Shown piece by piece: positions 51,426-60,047 of a stretch of DNA of 64,000 nucleotides. Each line of letters begins with the position of its first letter. Position 1 is the first letter of the stretch. The notes beneath the pieces were generated by a model that worked only from the letters and a program-made list of their open reading frames with translations, was not told where the DNA came from and made no database searches. A program made the position numbers and the translations under genes. Location: the NCBI GenBank assembly GCA_965207345.1, contig OZ242280.1, positions 992,001 to 1,056,000 on the forward strand, written 5' to 3'. Source of the DNA: G965207345 sp965207345. GTDB lineage: Bacteria; Pseudomonadota; Gammaproteobacteria; PS1; Pseudothioglobaceae.

Positions 51426-52082
51426 TTATTTCGTCAGAGCGTTATTTTTCAAACTATCACTATTTTCTATATCTTTAATAAATGCTGTTAAACCTTTTCT
51501 TTTGATATGACTTCTAAAAACAGCACGATGATTTTTCATTAAACTCACACCTGCAATCATTAAATCATATATTTGCCACGCATCTTTTTTAATCATACGT
51601 AGCGAAAATAAAACAGGCTTAGTATCTGGGGTAGCCAAGATTTGTAAATTGACAATAGCTTTATTATTTTTTCTAATCGTATTGGGTGCAAGCAAAATTT
51701 GCACTTGACTTATATTTCCATAGTCATATGTTATAAAACGTGCATAATCAGTGATGATTTTATTTAATAAATATTTTTGAAATTGCATTTGTTGTTTTGG
51801 GCTAAGTTCGTCATAATAGTCTTTTAATACGTATTTAGCACCTGTTTCCACGTCTATATATGGTGTTAATTTCTCTTTTATAAAATGAGGCACATCTACA
51901 TCTTTGATGTTATATTCTCTTCTAAACGTCCTAAAAGAAGCAAGTGAGCGTTGCATAATATCAAGTGCTACTTTATCAGGTTTTTCTCCTCCACGAGCGC
52001 CTGGTATTGCATTTAAATTCAAGTTAGTGAGAATAGTTATTAAAAAAAATACGAAAACCAGAGTGTATTTTGAAATAGACAT
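51426..52082 (-). CDS. mlaC: Phospholipid-binding periplasmic protein MlaC
   Basis: MlaC ferries phospholipids between the outer-membrane MlaA complex and the inner-membrane MlaFEDB transporter. The 218-residue precursor has a signal peptide (hydrophobic FVFFLITILTNLNLNA) and MlaC/Ttg2D features: FRREYNIKDVDVPHFIKEKLTPYIDVE, YVLKDYYDELSPKQQMQFQKYL and DAWQIYDLMIAGVSLMKNHRAVF. mlaD, mlaE and mlaF, usually just upstream, are not next to it. The mlaC-murA junction matches the usual operon order. Confidence 0.9.
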   Translation of the reverse strand: MSISKYTLVFVFFLITILTNLNLNAIPGARGGEKPDKVALDIMQRSLASFRTFRREYNIKDVDVPHFIKEKLTPYIDVETGAKYVLKDYYDELSPKQQMQFQKYLLNKIITDYARFITYDYGNISQVQILLAPNTIRKNNKAIVNLQILATPDTKPVLFSLRMIKKDAWQIYDLMIAGVSLMKNHRAVFRSHIKRKGLTAFIKDIENSDSLKNNALTK

Positions 52083-52224
52083 TGTCAGTTATATTGTTTG
52101 AAATTAATAGTATTACGCGTAAAAAACTATTTTACCCAGATTTATTATTAAAAAAAGTGTAGTATTTATTCTAAAAGATTTTATTTCAAAAAAGATATAT
52201 AAAAATAATTAAAAGAGTAAACAA

Positions 52225-54027
52225 ATGATAAGGAATTGTCATCCAGAAAAAATCTTAACGCATCTGACGCATTATCCTGGAGTTTATCAAATGCTTGATA
52301 AATACAGTAAGATTTTATACATTGGCAAGGCAAAAAACTTAAAAAGTCGTCTTAATCAATATTTTTCTGGGCAGGTTCTCTCTCATAAGACAAAGGCATT
52401 GATTGCCAAGGTTTGTACCATAGAAGTAACCGTTACTGAAAATGAATCAGAAGCATTACTTCTTGAAAATGCACTGATTAAAACCCATAAACCACGTTAC
52501 AATATTTCATTAAAGGACGATAAAAGTTATCCTTATATTGCTATTTCTAAGCACAAACATCCAAGCATTACGATGTATCGCGGTGCTAAAAAGAAAAACC
52601 TACACTATTTTGGACCCTATTCTAGTGTAAACATGATTAAAGAAAGTTTGGCACTAGTGAAAAAAATTTTCAAAGTACGCAGCTGTAGAGATAGTGTTTT
52701 TAAAGGGCGCAAAAGACCTTGTCTTGAATATCAGCTAAACTTATGCAGTGCACCTTGTGTTGGTTATATTAGTGACGAAGATTACTTGATGGAAGTAAAT
52801 ATGATATTGCTATTTTTAGCAGGTAAGAATAAAGATATTTTGGATAAAATTTCCGAGCAAATGCACACCGCTGCTAGTGCACTTGATTTTGAAAAAGCAG
52901 TATATTATCGCGATAAATTAAAACAACTGCGCAATATTTTAAGCGAATATCAAGCAAAAAAACTACACGACAGTGATGTTATTGCACTTGCTAGTCAAGA
53001 TGAATTTTTCTGCGTTCAAATTCTTTTTATTCGTAGCGATAGGCAAGTCGGGCAAAAAACACTTTTTTTTAAAAATCTAATGATATTAGCAAAGGAAGAA
53101 ATCTTAGCACACTTTTTATCGTTATATTACTTAGGTAAAAAAACGCCAAGCGAATTAGTTTTAAGCCATAAAATAATAGATAAAAAGCTACTGGAAAGTA
53201 ATCTAAGTAGTAAAATTATCATTCAGCCCAGGGAGGCAAAACAACGTTATTTACGTAGTGCAATGCTCACTGCAAATGCTAAGTTAAAACAATATCAATT
53301 AGAATGTTTTCGTCCTTATAGGGAACTAGAGCGTCTAAGAGTAGTATTATCTTTGCCATCTATTCCCATGCACATTGAGTGTTTTGATATTAGTCATATG
53401 ATGGGAGAGGCAAGTATTGCTTCTTGCGTGGTGTTTGTTAAAGGCAAGGCAAAAAAATCATCGTATCGTAGCTTTAATATAAAATCCATTAAAGCAGGTG
53501 ATGATTACGGTGCAATGAAACAAGTACTTATGCGTCATTATGTGCGAAGATTATCTGAGCAAAAACCTTTACCGCATTTGTTGCTGGTAGATGGTGGAAT
53601 TGGACAAGCAATAAAGGCACAAGAAACTTTTAAAAATCTAGCTATTTCTGGAGTTGCAATTGTTGGTGTTGCCAAAAGTATTGGTAGGAAAGCAGGTTTA
53701 GAAACTTTGATTATGCTTTCGCATGAGGGTGAGGTTCAAAAAATAAAATTGAAACCAGATGATAGTGCTTTGATTTTAGTCAATCGTATTCGTGACGAGG
53801 CACATCGTTTTGCTATTAGTGCACACAGAAATAAAATGAAAAAATACCGTCAAATTTCAATACTGGAAAAAATTTCTGGTATTGGAAAAATAAAACGTTC
53901 TGCAATCCTTAATCATTTTGGCGGTTTACAAGAAGTGATGGCTGCAAGTAAGTACGAAATAGGCAAAGTAAAGGGCATCAATACAAAACTTGCGCACAAA
54001 ATTTATCAAAAATTCCATACAAGCTAA
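52225..54027 (+). CDS. uvrC: UvrABC system protein C
   Basis: UvrC makes both incisions around DNA lesions in nucleotide excision repair. The 600-residue protein contains, in order, a GIY-YIG nuclease (about 12-95; PGVYQMLDKYSKILYIGKAKNLKSRL, ENEALLLEN-like ESEALLLENALIK), a Cys-rich stretch (KVRSCRD, RPCLEYQLNLCSAPCVGY), a UVR motif (about 200-235), an RNase H-like endonuclease (IECFDISHMMGE, LLLVDGGIGQ) and a C-terminal helix-hairpin-helix domain (ISGIGKIKRSAILNHFGG). It is followed by a decayed region rather than by pgsA, its frequent neighbour. Confidence 0.96.
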   Translation: MIRNCHPEKILTHLTHYPGVYQMLDKYSKILYIGKAKNLKSRLNQYFSGQVLSHKTKALIAKVCTIEVTVTENESEALLLENALIKTHKPRYNISLKDDKSYPYIAISKHKHPSITMYRGAKKKNLHYFGPYSSVNMIKESLALVKKIFKVRSCRDSVFKGRKRPCLEYQLNLCSAPCVGYISDEDYLMEVNMILLFLAGKNKDILDKISEQMHTAASALDFEKAVYYRDKLKQLRNILSEYQAKKLHDSDVIALASQDEFFCVQILFIRSDRQVGQKTLFFKNLMILAKEEILAHFLSLYYLGKKTPSELVLSHKIIDKKLLESNLSSKIIIQPREAKQRYLRSAMLTANAKLKQYQLECFRPYRELERLRVVLSLPSIPMHIECFDISHMMGEASIASCVVFVKGKAKKSSYRSFNIKSIKAGDDYGAMKQVLMRHYVRRLSEQKPLPHLLLVDGGIGQAIKAQETFKNLAISGVAIVGVAKSIGRKAGLETLIMLSHEGEVQKIKLKPDDSALILVNRIRDEAHRFAISAHRNKMKKYRQISILEKISGIGKIKRSAILNHFGGLQEVMAASKYEIGKVKGINTKLAHKIYQKFHTS

Positions 54028-54269
54028 TTTTTTCTTATCAGTTTTTCAATTATTTTTCTTTCTTGCTATTTTATAAATAAGCTTATTTGACTTTGCTCAG
54101 AATCCAGAAGATATAGATTCACTGAGACAGAAGGAGGGTATAGCAAATTTAATGGTGAATTTTTTGGTACTAACGTGTATTTTTGACACTTAACGCTGCC
54201 TAGTACAGTTGATTTTAATTCACTTGTATTTCATGTTGATGGAGTTGATTTTAGGGTTAACAGGTAATG

Positions 54270-54516
54270 TAAGCAAAGAGCGCATCACTTGCTTTAGATG
54301 ATAATGGTGCACACTTTGGAAATTTACAAGGCAAAGCTGTTAAGAGTAGCTAGTATTGCCAATGACAAGGAAGATTTTGATGCAGTAAATTATAGACAAT
54401 TAGGTGTAATAAACATAAATATTGAAAGTAATACTCGCAGAATTGTAAGAACTACGCGCAGCATTGCTATGGGAATTGCTATTGCTTCTATTCCTAGAAC
54501 TTCTGGGGGAGGGTAA
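54270..54516 (+). pseudogene. Remnant of a trimeric autotransporter adhesin (YadA/Hia-like) C terminus
   Basis: Two frames together read as the end of a trimeric autotransporter. One frame (from 54273) gives SASLALDDNGAHFGNLQGKAV; after a one-base shift near 54342 the other gives RVASIANDKEDFDAVNYRQLG, the classic VASI...DAVNxxQL neck motif. A short stalk and the start of the membrane anchor (RRIVRTTRSIAMGIAIASIP) follow. The anchor stops after its first strand at 54516, so most of the beta-barrel is lost. Upstream (54130-54270) further stop-broken frames may be passenger debris. The stretch 54028-54270 and the gap up to 54630 hold nothing else recognised. Confidence 0.6.
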
Positions 54517-54632
54517 TACTGGTTTTAGCTTAGGGTGTTGGCTAGTTTTTTGAATTAATTCTTTGATATTTTATTTTTTACACTTCTAAGCTTAGAAGAT
54601 TTTTTTAAATAAATAATATTTGCTTTATTGTA

Positions 54633-54662
54633 TTGACACTAACATCATTAGCACAGTATAAT
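54633..54662 (+). promoter_or_regulatory. Sigma-70 promoter of the str operon
   Basis: TTGACA (54633-54638) and TATAAT (54657-54662), both exact consensus hexamers, are separated by 18 bases. They lie about 70 bases before the rpsL ATG and read towards it. This is the best vegetative promoter seen in the window, as expected for ribosomal protein genes. Confidence 0.8.
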
Positions 54663-54687
54663 CCTGCGGTCTTTTATCTCAAGGAAA

Positions 54688-54710
54688 AAAGTACGGTTTA
54701 GCCGTATTTT
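54688..54710 (+). promoter_or_regulatory. Leader hairpin before rpsL (terminator- or attenuator-like)
   Basis: TACGG (54692-54696) pairs with CCGTA (54702-54706) across a five-base loop. Flanking A and T residues extend the stem to about nine base pairs including one G-U pair (54688-54710). A T-rich stretch follows (TTTTAGTTTTATTTTAG). It lies about 25 bases downstream of the likely transcription start. It may attenuate the operon or bind a regulator such as S7; this is inferred from position and fold only. Confidence 0.45.
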
Positions 54711-54730
54711 AGTTTTATTTTAGGGCGTGT

Positions 54731-55102
54731 ATGTCAACAATTAATCAATTAGTGCGTAAGCCCAGAAAGCGCAAAATAAGCAAAAGTGATGTTCCTGCAC
54801 TGGATGGTTGTCCGCAGAAACGAGGAGTTTGTACCAGAGTTTATACAACGACACCGAAAAAACCAAACTCGGCACTTAGAAAAGTAGCGCGCGTACGTCT
54901 GACAAATTTAGCAGAAGTAACCACTTATATTGGTGGTGAAGGCCATAAATTACAAGAGCATTCTGTTGTGCTTATCAGAGGTGGCCGTGTTAAAGATTTA
55001 CCGGGTGTTCGTTATCATATAGTACGTGGCACATTAGATGTCACAGGTGTTGAGAGTAGAAAACGGGGTCGTTCAAAATATGGTGCTAAAAAGCCAAAAT
55101 AA
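54731..55102 (+). CDS. rpsL: 30S ribosomal protein S12
   Basis: S12 sits at the decoding centre of the 30S subunit and controls accuracy. The 123-residue protein is standard length, with TINQLVRKPRKRK, GVCTRVYTTTPKKPNSALRKVARVRL and IRGGRVKDLPGVRYHIVRG. The two lysines where changes give streptomycin resistance are wild type (TTPKKPNS and VKDLPG regions). It is the first gene of the str operon with its own strong promoter, separated from rpoBC, which are not in the window. Confidence 0.98.
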   Translation: MSTINQLVRKPRKRKISKSDVPALDGCPQKRGVCTRVYTTTPKKPNSALRKVARVRLTNLAEVTTYIGGEGHKLQEHSVVLIRGGRVKDLPGVRYHIVRGTLDVTGVESRKRGRSKYGAKKPK

Positions 55103-55123
55103 TAAATTATTAGGAAGTTAATT

Positions 55124-55594
55124 ATGGCAAGAAGAAGAGCAGCACCGAAAAGAAGTATATTACCTGACCCAAAATTTAATGATTTAACGTTGGCAAAATT
55201 TGTTAATGTGCTGATGCTAAACGGTAAAAAATCTGTTGCTGAAAAAATCGTTCATAAGGCCTTAGATGTTATAAAAGATAAAGGTCATGTTGATCCAATT
55301 GAAGCGTTTAAAAAAGCCTTAGATAATATAGGGCCTGAGGTGGAAATTCGTTCGAGACGTGTTGGTGGTTCAACTTATCAAGTTCCTATTGAAGTGCGTA
55401 CTGAGCGCAAAATGGTGTTGGCAATGCGTTGGATAATTAGTGCATCTAGAAGCCGAGGAGAAAAGGGCATGCAGCTTCGATTAGCAGGTGAAATACTAGA
55501 TGCTATGCAACGTAGAGGATCTGCTTTTAAAAGGAAGGAAGATACGCACAGAATGGCAGAGGCAAACAAAGCATTTGCACATTTTCGTTGGTAA
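55124..55594 (+). CDS. rpsG: 30S ribosomal protein S7
   Basis: S7 starts assembly of the 30S head and contacts the E-site tRNA. The 156-residue protein starts MARRRAAPKRSILPDPKFND and has GGSTYQVPIEVR and the conserved RRSGS-like end KREDTHRMAEANKAFAHFRW. In E. coli S7 represses its own operon by binding the mRNA between rpsL and rpsG. The 21-base gap here is too short for the same structured site. Confidence 0.98.
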   Translation: MARRRAAPKRSILPDPKFNDLTLAKFVNVLMLNGKKSVAEKIVHKALDVIKDKGHVDPIEAFKKALDNIGPEVEIRSRRVGGSTYQVPIEVRTERKMVLAMRWIISASRSRGEKGMQLRLAGEILDAMQRRGSAFKRKEDTHRMAEANKAFAHFRW

Positions 55595-55606
55595 TTTGGA
55601 AATATT

Positions 55607-57700
55607 ATGTCAAGTACTCCACTTGCTTGTTATCGCAACATTGGGATTATAGCGCATATTGATGCGGGTAAAACAACAACGACTGAACGCGTCCTTCTTT
55701 ATACTGGCAGAACCCACAAAATTGGTGAAGTACACGAGGGTAGCGCGACGATGGATTGGATGGCACAAGAACAAGAGCGTGGTATTACCATTACCTCAGC
55801 AGCAACCACTTGTCATTGGCGTGGTATGGATAATCAATTTGAAGATCATAATATTAATATTATTGATACGCCAGGGCATGTCGACTTTACTATTGAAGTA
55901 GAGCGTTCACTTAAAGTATTAGATGGAGCAGTTGCAGTTTTTTGTGCAGTTGGCGGTGTTGAACCTCAATCTGAAACTGTTTGGCGACAGGCAGATAGAT
56001 ATCAAGTCCCGAGAATAGGGTTTGTAAATAAGATGGATCGTTCGGGCGCTAATTTTTTAAATGTTGTAGCACAAGTTGAAGAAAGATTGGGTGCTCATCC
56101 TGTGCCTGTACAGCTTGCAATTGGTGCTGAGGATAATTTTATGGGCGTGATTGATTTAGTTAAAATGAAAGCAATTTATTGGAATGAAGCAGATCAAGGC
56201 GTTACTTATGAAACCAAATCTATTCCTGAGAATATGCAAAATTTAGCAAATGAATGTCGGGAAAAAGTACTTGAATCTGCCGCTGAATCTTCTGAAGAAT
56301 TAATGGATAAATATTTGAATGCAGGTGATTTATCAGCTGAGGATATTAAATGTGGTATTCGCATACAAACGATTGCTAATAAAATTATTCCGATGTTTTG
56401 CGGTTCTGCTTTTAAAAATAAGGGCGTGCAAGCAGTATTAGATGGCATTATAGAATATATGCCTTCACCACTTGATATTCCAGCTGTTAAAGGAGTTTTA
56501 GATGATGGTAATGAAATTGAACGTCATGCTGATAATGATGAACCATTTTCCGCGCTTGCTTTTAAAATTGCCACCGATCCATTTGTCGGTAATTTAACCT
56601 TCTTTAGAGTATATTCAGGCGTTTTAAATGCGGGCGATTTTGTCATTAATACTACCAAAGGTAAAAAAGAGCGTATTGGCCGTATGGTAAAAATGCATGC
56701 TAATAATCGTGAAGAAATTAAAAAAGTAAAAGCAGGCGATATCGCTGCTGCTATAGGATTAAAAGAAGTCACAACAGGTGATACACTTTGCGATGTCAAA
56801 CATAAAATTTTATTGGAAAAAATGGATTTTCCAGATCCTGTTATCTCAGTTGCTGTTGAACCTAAAACTAAAGCAGATCAAGAAAGAATGGCGATCGCAC
56901 TTGGTAAATTAGCACACGAAGATCCTTCGTTTAAAGTATCAAACGATGAAGATTCAGGGCAAACAATTATTTCAGGTATGGGCGAATTGCACTTAGATAT
57001 CATTGTTGACAGATTAAAGCGAGAGTTTAATGTTGAGTGCAACGTTGGCTCACCGCAAGTTGCTTACAGAGAATCTATTACAAAGATTATTGAACAAGAA
57101 CATAAATTTGCAAAACAATCTGGTGGCAGAGGACAATATGGTCATGTGTATTTGCGTATTGAACCCAGAGAGGCAGGTACTGGTTATGAATTTGTTGATG
57201 CAATTAAAGGTGGTGCGATTCCTAAAGAATACATTCCAGCAGTTGATAAGGGTGTGCAGGAACAAATGAAAAATGGTGTGATTGCAGGTTTTCCACTTGT
57301 TGATATGAAAATAACAGTTTATGATGGTTCTTATCATGATGTTGATTCAAGTGAAATAGCTTTTAGAATTGCTGCTAGCAAGTGTCTTCAAGAAGGTGTT
57401 AGAAAAGCATCACCAATATTGTTGGAACCCATTATGAAAGTAGAGGTTACAACACCTGAAGAATACATGGGTGATATTATGGGCGATTTAAATCGCCGTC
57501 GTGGTATTATTCAAAAGATGGCTGATATGCCTACTGGTAAGCAAATTAGTGCTGAAGTGCCACTTTCTGAAATGTTTGGTTATGCAACCGATATGCGTTC
57601 AAGTTCTCAGGGCAGAGCGAGTTATTCTATGGAGTTTTTAAAATATAGTGCTGCTCCGCAAAATATCACAGATAAAATTGTTGCGAAATTTGGTAAATAG
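55607..57700 (+). CDS. fusA: Elongation factor G
   Basis: EF-G drives translocation on the ribosome with GTP. The 697-residue protein has GTPase motifs G1 AHIDAGKTTTTER, G2 around RGITITSAATT, G3 DTPGHVDF, G4 NKMDRSGA and G5 CGSAFKNKG. Domains II-V follow, with the domain IV tip SGGRGQYGHVYL and domain V near the C terminus. It follows rpsG by 12 bases. A tuf gene follows after 43 bases. Confidence 0.98.
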   Translation: MSSTPLACYRNIGIIAHIDAGKTTTTERVLLYTGRTHKIGEVHEGSATMDWMAQEQERGITITSAATTCHWRGMDNQFEDHNINIIDTPGHVDFTIEVERSLKVLDGAVAVFCAVGGVEPQSETVWRQADRYQVPRIGFVNKMDRSGANFLNVVAQVEERLGAHPVPVQLAIGAEDNFMGVIDLVKMKAIYWNEADQGVTYETKSIPENMQNLANECREKVLESAAESSEELMDKYLNAGDLSAEDIKCGIRIQTIANKIIPMFCGSAFKNKGVQAVLDGIIEYMPSPLDIPAVKGVLDDGNEIERHADNDEPFSALAFKIATDPFVGNLTFFRVYSGVLNAGDFVINTTKGKKERIGRMVKMHANNREEIKKVKAGDIAAAIGLKEVTTGDTLCDVKHKILLEKMDFPDPVISVAVEPKTKADQERMAIALGKLAHEDPSFKVSNDEDSGQTIISGMGELHLDIIVDRLKREFNVECNVGSPQVAYRESITKIIEQEHKFAKQSGGRGQYGHVYLRIEPREAGTGYEFVDAIKGGAIPKEYIPAVDKGVQEQMKNGVIAGFPLVDMKITVYDGSYHDVDSSEIAFRIAASKCLQEGVRKASPILLEPIMKVEVTTPEEYMGDIMGDLNRRRGIIQKMADMPTGKQISAEVPLSEMFGYATDMRSSSQGRASYSMEFLKYSAAPQNITDKIVAKFGK

Positions 57701-57743
57701 AAAATAATTTATAGGGAAAATTTAATATTCACAAGAGAAAACC

Positions 57744-58934
57744 ATGGCAAAAGAAAAATTCACAAGAAACAAACCCCATGTCAATGTTGGCACAATAGGA
57801 CACGTAGATCACGGAAAAACTACACTTACTGCAGCATTAACTAAAGTAATGGCAGATGCCAGGGGTGGTGAATTTAAACAATATGCAGATATTGATAATG
57901 CACCTGAAGAAAGAGAAAGAGGCATTACCATTGCAACAGCTCATGTGGAATACGAATCAGAGAAGAAACATTATGCACATGTGGATTGCCCAGGTCATGC
58001 AGATTATGTCAAAAATATGATTACAGGTGCTGCACAAATGGATGGGGCGATTTTAGTTGTCTCAGCAGCTGATGGACCAATGCCACAAACCAGAGAACAT
58101 ATCTTGCTTTCGCGCCAAGTTGGTGTGCCTTATATCGTAGTGTATATGAATAAAGCAGACCAAGTAGATGATCCTGAATTGCTTGAACTAGTCGAAATGG
58201 AAGTGCGTGAATTGTTAAATGAATACGAATTTCCTGGCAACGACACGCCCGTTATTTATGGTTCAGCACTCAAAGCCCTAGAGGGCGACGATTCAGATAT
58301 CGGTATTCCTTCTATCAACAAATTGGTTGAAGCACTAGATAGTTACATTCCAGAGCCAAAACGAGATACTGATAAAGCTTTCTTAATGCCTATTGAGGAC
58401 GTATTCTCAATTTCGGGGCGTGGTACTGTGGTAACAGGGCGTATTGAACGCGGTGTGGTTAATATCAATGATGAAATTGAAATTGTCGGTATCAAAGAAA
58501 CGCAAAAAACTATCTGCACTGGCGTTGAGATGTTTCGTAAACTCCTAGACAAAGGCGAAGCAGGCGATAATGTTGGTGTGCTTCTAAGGGGTACAAAACG
58601 CGATGAAGTAGAGCGCGGACAAGTACTAGCAAAACCAAATACTATTACTCCACACACCAAGTTTGAGGCAGAAGTGTATGTTCTAAGCAAAGAAGAAGGT
58701 GGCAGACATACCCCATTTTTTAGCAATTATCGCCCACAATTTTATTTTCGCACCACAGACGTAACTGGTGCTTGTCAATTACCAAAAAAAGTTGAAATGG
58801 TAATGCCCGGGGATAATATTAAAATGAATGTTGAACTTCTTGCACCCATTGCTATGACAGAAGGATTAAGGTTTGCTATTCGTGAAGGCGGCAGAACTGT
58901 TGGTGCTGGTGTGGTTGCTAAGATTTTTGAGTAA
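57744..58934 (+). CDS. tuf: Elongation factor Tu
   Basis: EF-Tu brings aminoacyl-tRNA to the ribosome. The 396-residue protein has GHVDHGKTTLTAAL, RGITIATAHVEYE, DCPGHADYVKNM, NKADQVDD and the EF-Tu domain II and III sequences. The usual NKCDMVDD motif reads NKADQVDDPELL, so the common Cys is Ala here; the nucleotide-specificity residues N, K and D remain. Many gammaproteobacteria have a second tuf near the rRNA or secE genes; the window does not show one. Confidence 0.98.
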   Translation: MAKEKFTRNKPHVNVGTIGHVDHGKTTLTAALTKVMADARGGEFKQYADIDNAPEERERGITIATAHVEYESEKKHYAHVDCPGHADYVKNMITGAAQMDGAILVVSAADGPMPQTREHILLSRQVGVPYIVVYMNKADQVDDPELLELVEMEVRELLNEYEFPGNDTPVIYGSALKALEGDDSDIGIPSINKLVEALDSYIPEPKRDTDKAFLMPIEDVFSISGRGTVVTGRIERGVVNINDEIEIVGIKETQKTICTGVEMFRKLLDKGEAGDNVGVLLRGTKRDEVERGQVLAKPNTITPHTKFEAEVYVLSKEEGGRHTPFFSNYRPQFYFRTTDVTGACQLPKKVEMVMPGDNIKMNVELLAPIAMTEGLRFAIREGGRTVGAGVVAKIFE

Positions 58935-58964
58935 TAAAATTGCTCAGGGTATAACATAAGTAGA

Positions 58965-58973
58965 TGGTATAAT
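58965..58973 (+). promoter_or_regulatory. Extended -10 promoter before the S10 operon
   Basis: TGG followed by TATAAT (58965-58973) forms an extended -10 element in the 83-base gap between tuf and rpsJ. No good -35 hexamer is found at normal spacing, which is acceptable for extended -10 promoters. It lies about 45 bases before the rpsJ ATG. Read-through from tuf is also possible. Confidence 0.5.
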
Positions 58974-59017
58974 TTCTTTTTGTGCAAATAAGATAGACTG
59001 GCTTAGGTAGCTAAAAA

Positions 59018-59332
59018 ATGGGGGAAAATATTAGAATTAAACTCAAAGCATTTGATTATCGTTTGATTGATAAATCAGCTTTAGAGATTGTTGAAACTGC
59101 TAAAAGAACAGGTTCTAGTGTTAGAGGCCCTATTCCGTTGCCAACTAAAAAAGAAAGTTTTACCGTGCTTATTTCTCCTCATGTCAATAAGAATGCACGA
59201 GATCAATACGAGCTAAGGACTTATGTACGTTTGATGGATGTTATTAATCCTACTGAAAAAACAATGGATGCGTTGATGAAATTAGATTTAGCTGCTGGTG
59301 TGAATGCACAAATTAAATTAAGAAAAACATAG
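59018..59332 (+). CDS. rpsJ: 30S ribosomal protein S10
   Basis: S10 is part of the 30S head and also, with NusB, of antitermination complexes. The 104-residue protein is standard length, with RIKLKAFDYRLID, GPIPLPTKKESFTVL and DQYELRTYVRLMDV. It is the first gene of the S10 operon here, in the usual order rpsJ-rplC-rplD-rplW-rplB-rpsS-rplV-rpsC-rplP-rpmC-rpsQ. Confidence 0.98.
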   Translation: MGENIRIKLKAFDYRLIDKSALEIVETAKRTGSSVRGPIPLPTKKESFTVLISPHVNKNARDQYELRTYVRLMDVINPTEKTMDALMKLDLAAGVNAQIKLRKT

Positions 59333-59344
59333 GGCAAGATTATT

Positions 59345-60043
59345 ATGACAGTTGGATTACTAGGTCAGAAATTGGGTATGACACGTTTTTTATCAGAAGA
59401 TGGTAATGTTGTTGCTGCTAGTGTTGTTAAAGTTGCGACCAATCGTATTGTGCAAAGAAAAAAAATAGCAACAGATGGTTATAATGCTTTGCAGATTACA
59501 ATGGAGCTAAAAATAAACAGAAAAGGTGAACTAAAAACTAACCGTATTTCTCGTGCTATTAAGGGTCATTATGCCAAAGCCTCTGAACCCATTGGCTTAA
59601 GTTTGTGTGAATTTAAGGTTTCAGAAGAGATGCTTAGTATTAAATCACTTGACTTATCTTTATTGACTCAGAACCAATTTGTAAATGTCACGGCTTATTC
59701 TAAAGGCAAGGGTTTTCAAGGCGGTATTAAGAGGCATAATTTTAAAAGCCAAGATGCAACGCATGGTAATTCTGTTTCTCATAGATCAATTGGTTCTACA
59801 GGACAATGTCAAAGCCCGGGCCGTGTTTTTAAGGGTAAAAAAATGCCCGGACATATGGGGAATATCAAAATTACTGAAGAAAATTTGCAAATTTTAAAAA
59901 TAAATAAAGAACATAATTTGTTACTTGTTAAGGGTGCAATTCCTGGTGCAAAGAATGCTTTTGTACGTATTGTGCTTGCACATAAAAAACAAAAAGAAAA
60001 TGAAAAAGCATTTTTAAATGAGAAGAAGGCTAAAGCAGGATAA
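59345..60043 (+). CDS. rplC: 50S ribosomal protein L3
   Basis: L3 is one of the first proteins to bind 23S rRNA and reaches the peptidyl transferase centre. The 232-residue protein begins GLLGQKLGMTRFLSEDG and has the central extension SKGKGFQGGIKRHNF, HGNSVSHRSIGSTGQCQSPGRVFKGKKMPGHMG. The glutamine targeted by PrmB methylation is in the QCQSPG region. The C terminus has a Lys-rich tail of about 20 residues beyond E. coli L3. Confidence 0.97.
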   Translation: MTVGLLGQKLGMTRFLSEDGNVVAASVVKVATNRIVQRKKIATDGYNALQITMELKINRKGELKTNRISRAIKGHYAKASEPIGLSLCEFKVSEEMLSIKSLDLSLLTQNQFVNVTAYSKGKGFQGGIKRHNFKSQDATHGNSVSHRSIGSTGQCQSPGRVFKGKKMPGHMGNIKITEENLQILKINKEHNLLLVKGAIPGAKNAFVRIVLAHKKQKENEKAFLNEKKAKAG

Positions 60044-60047
60044 CCTA

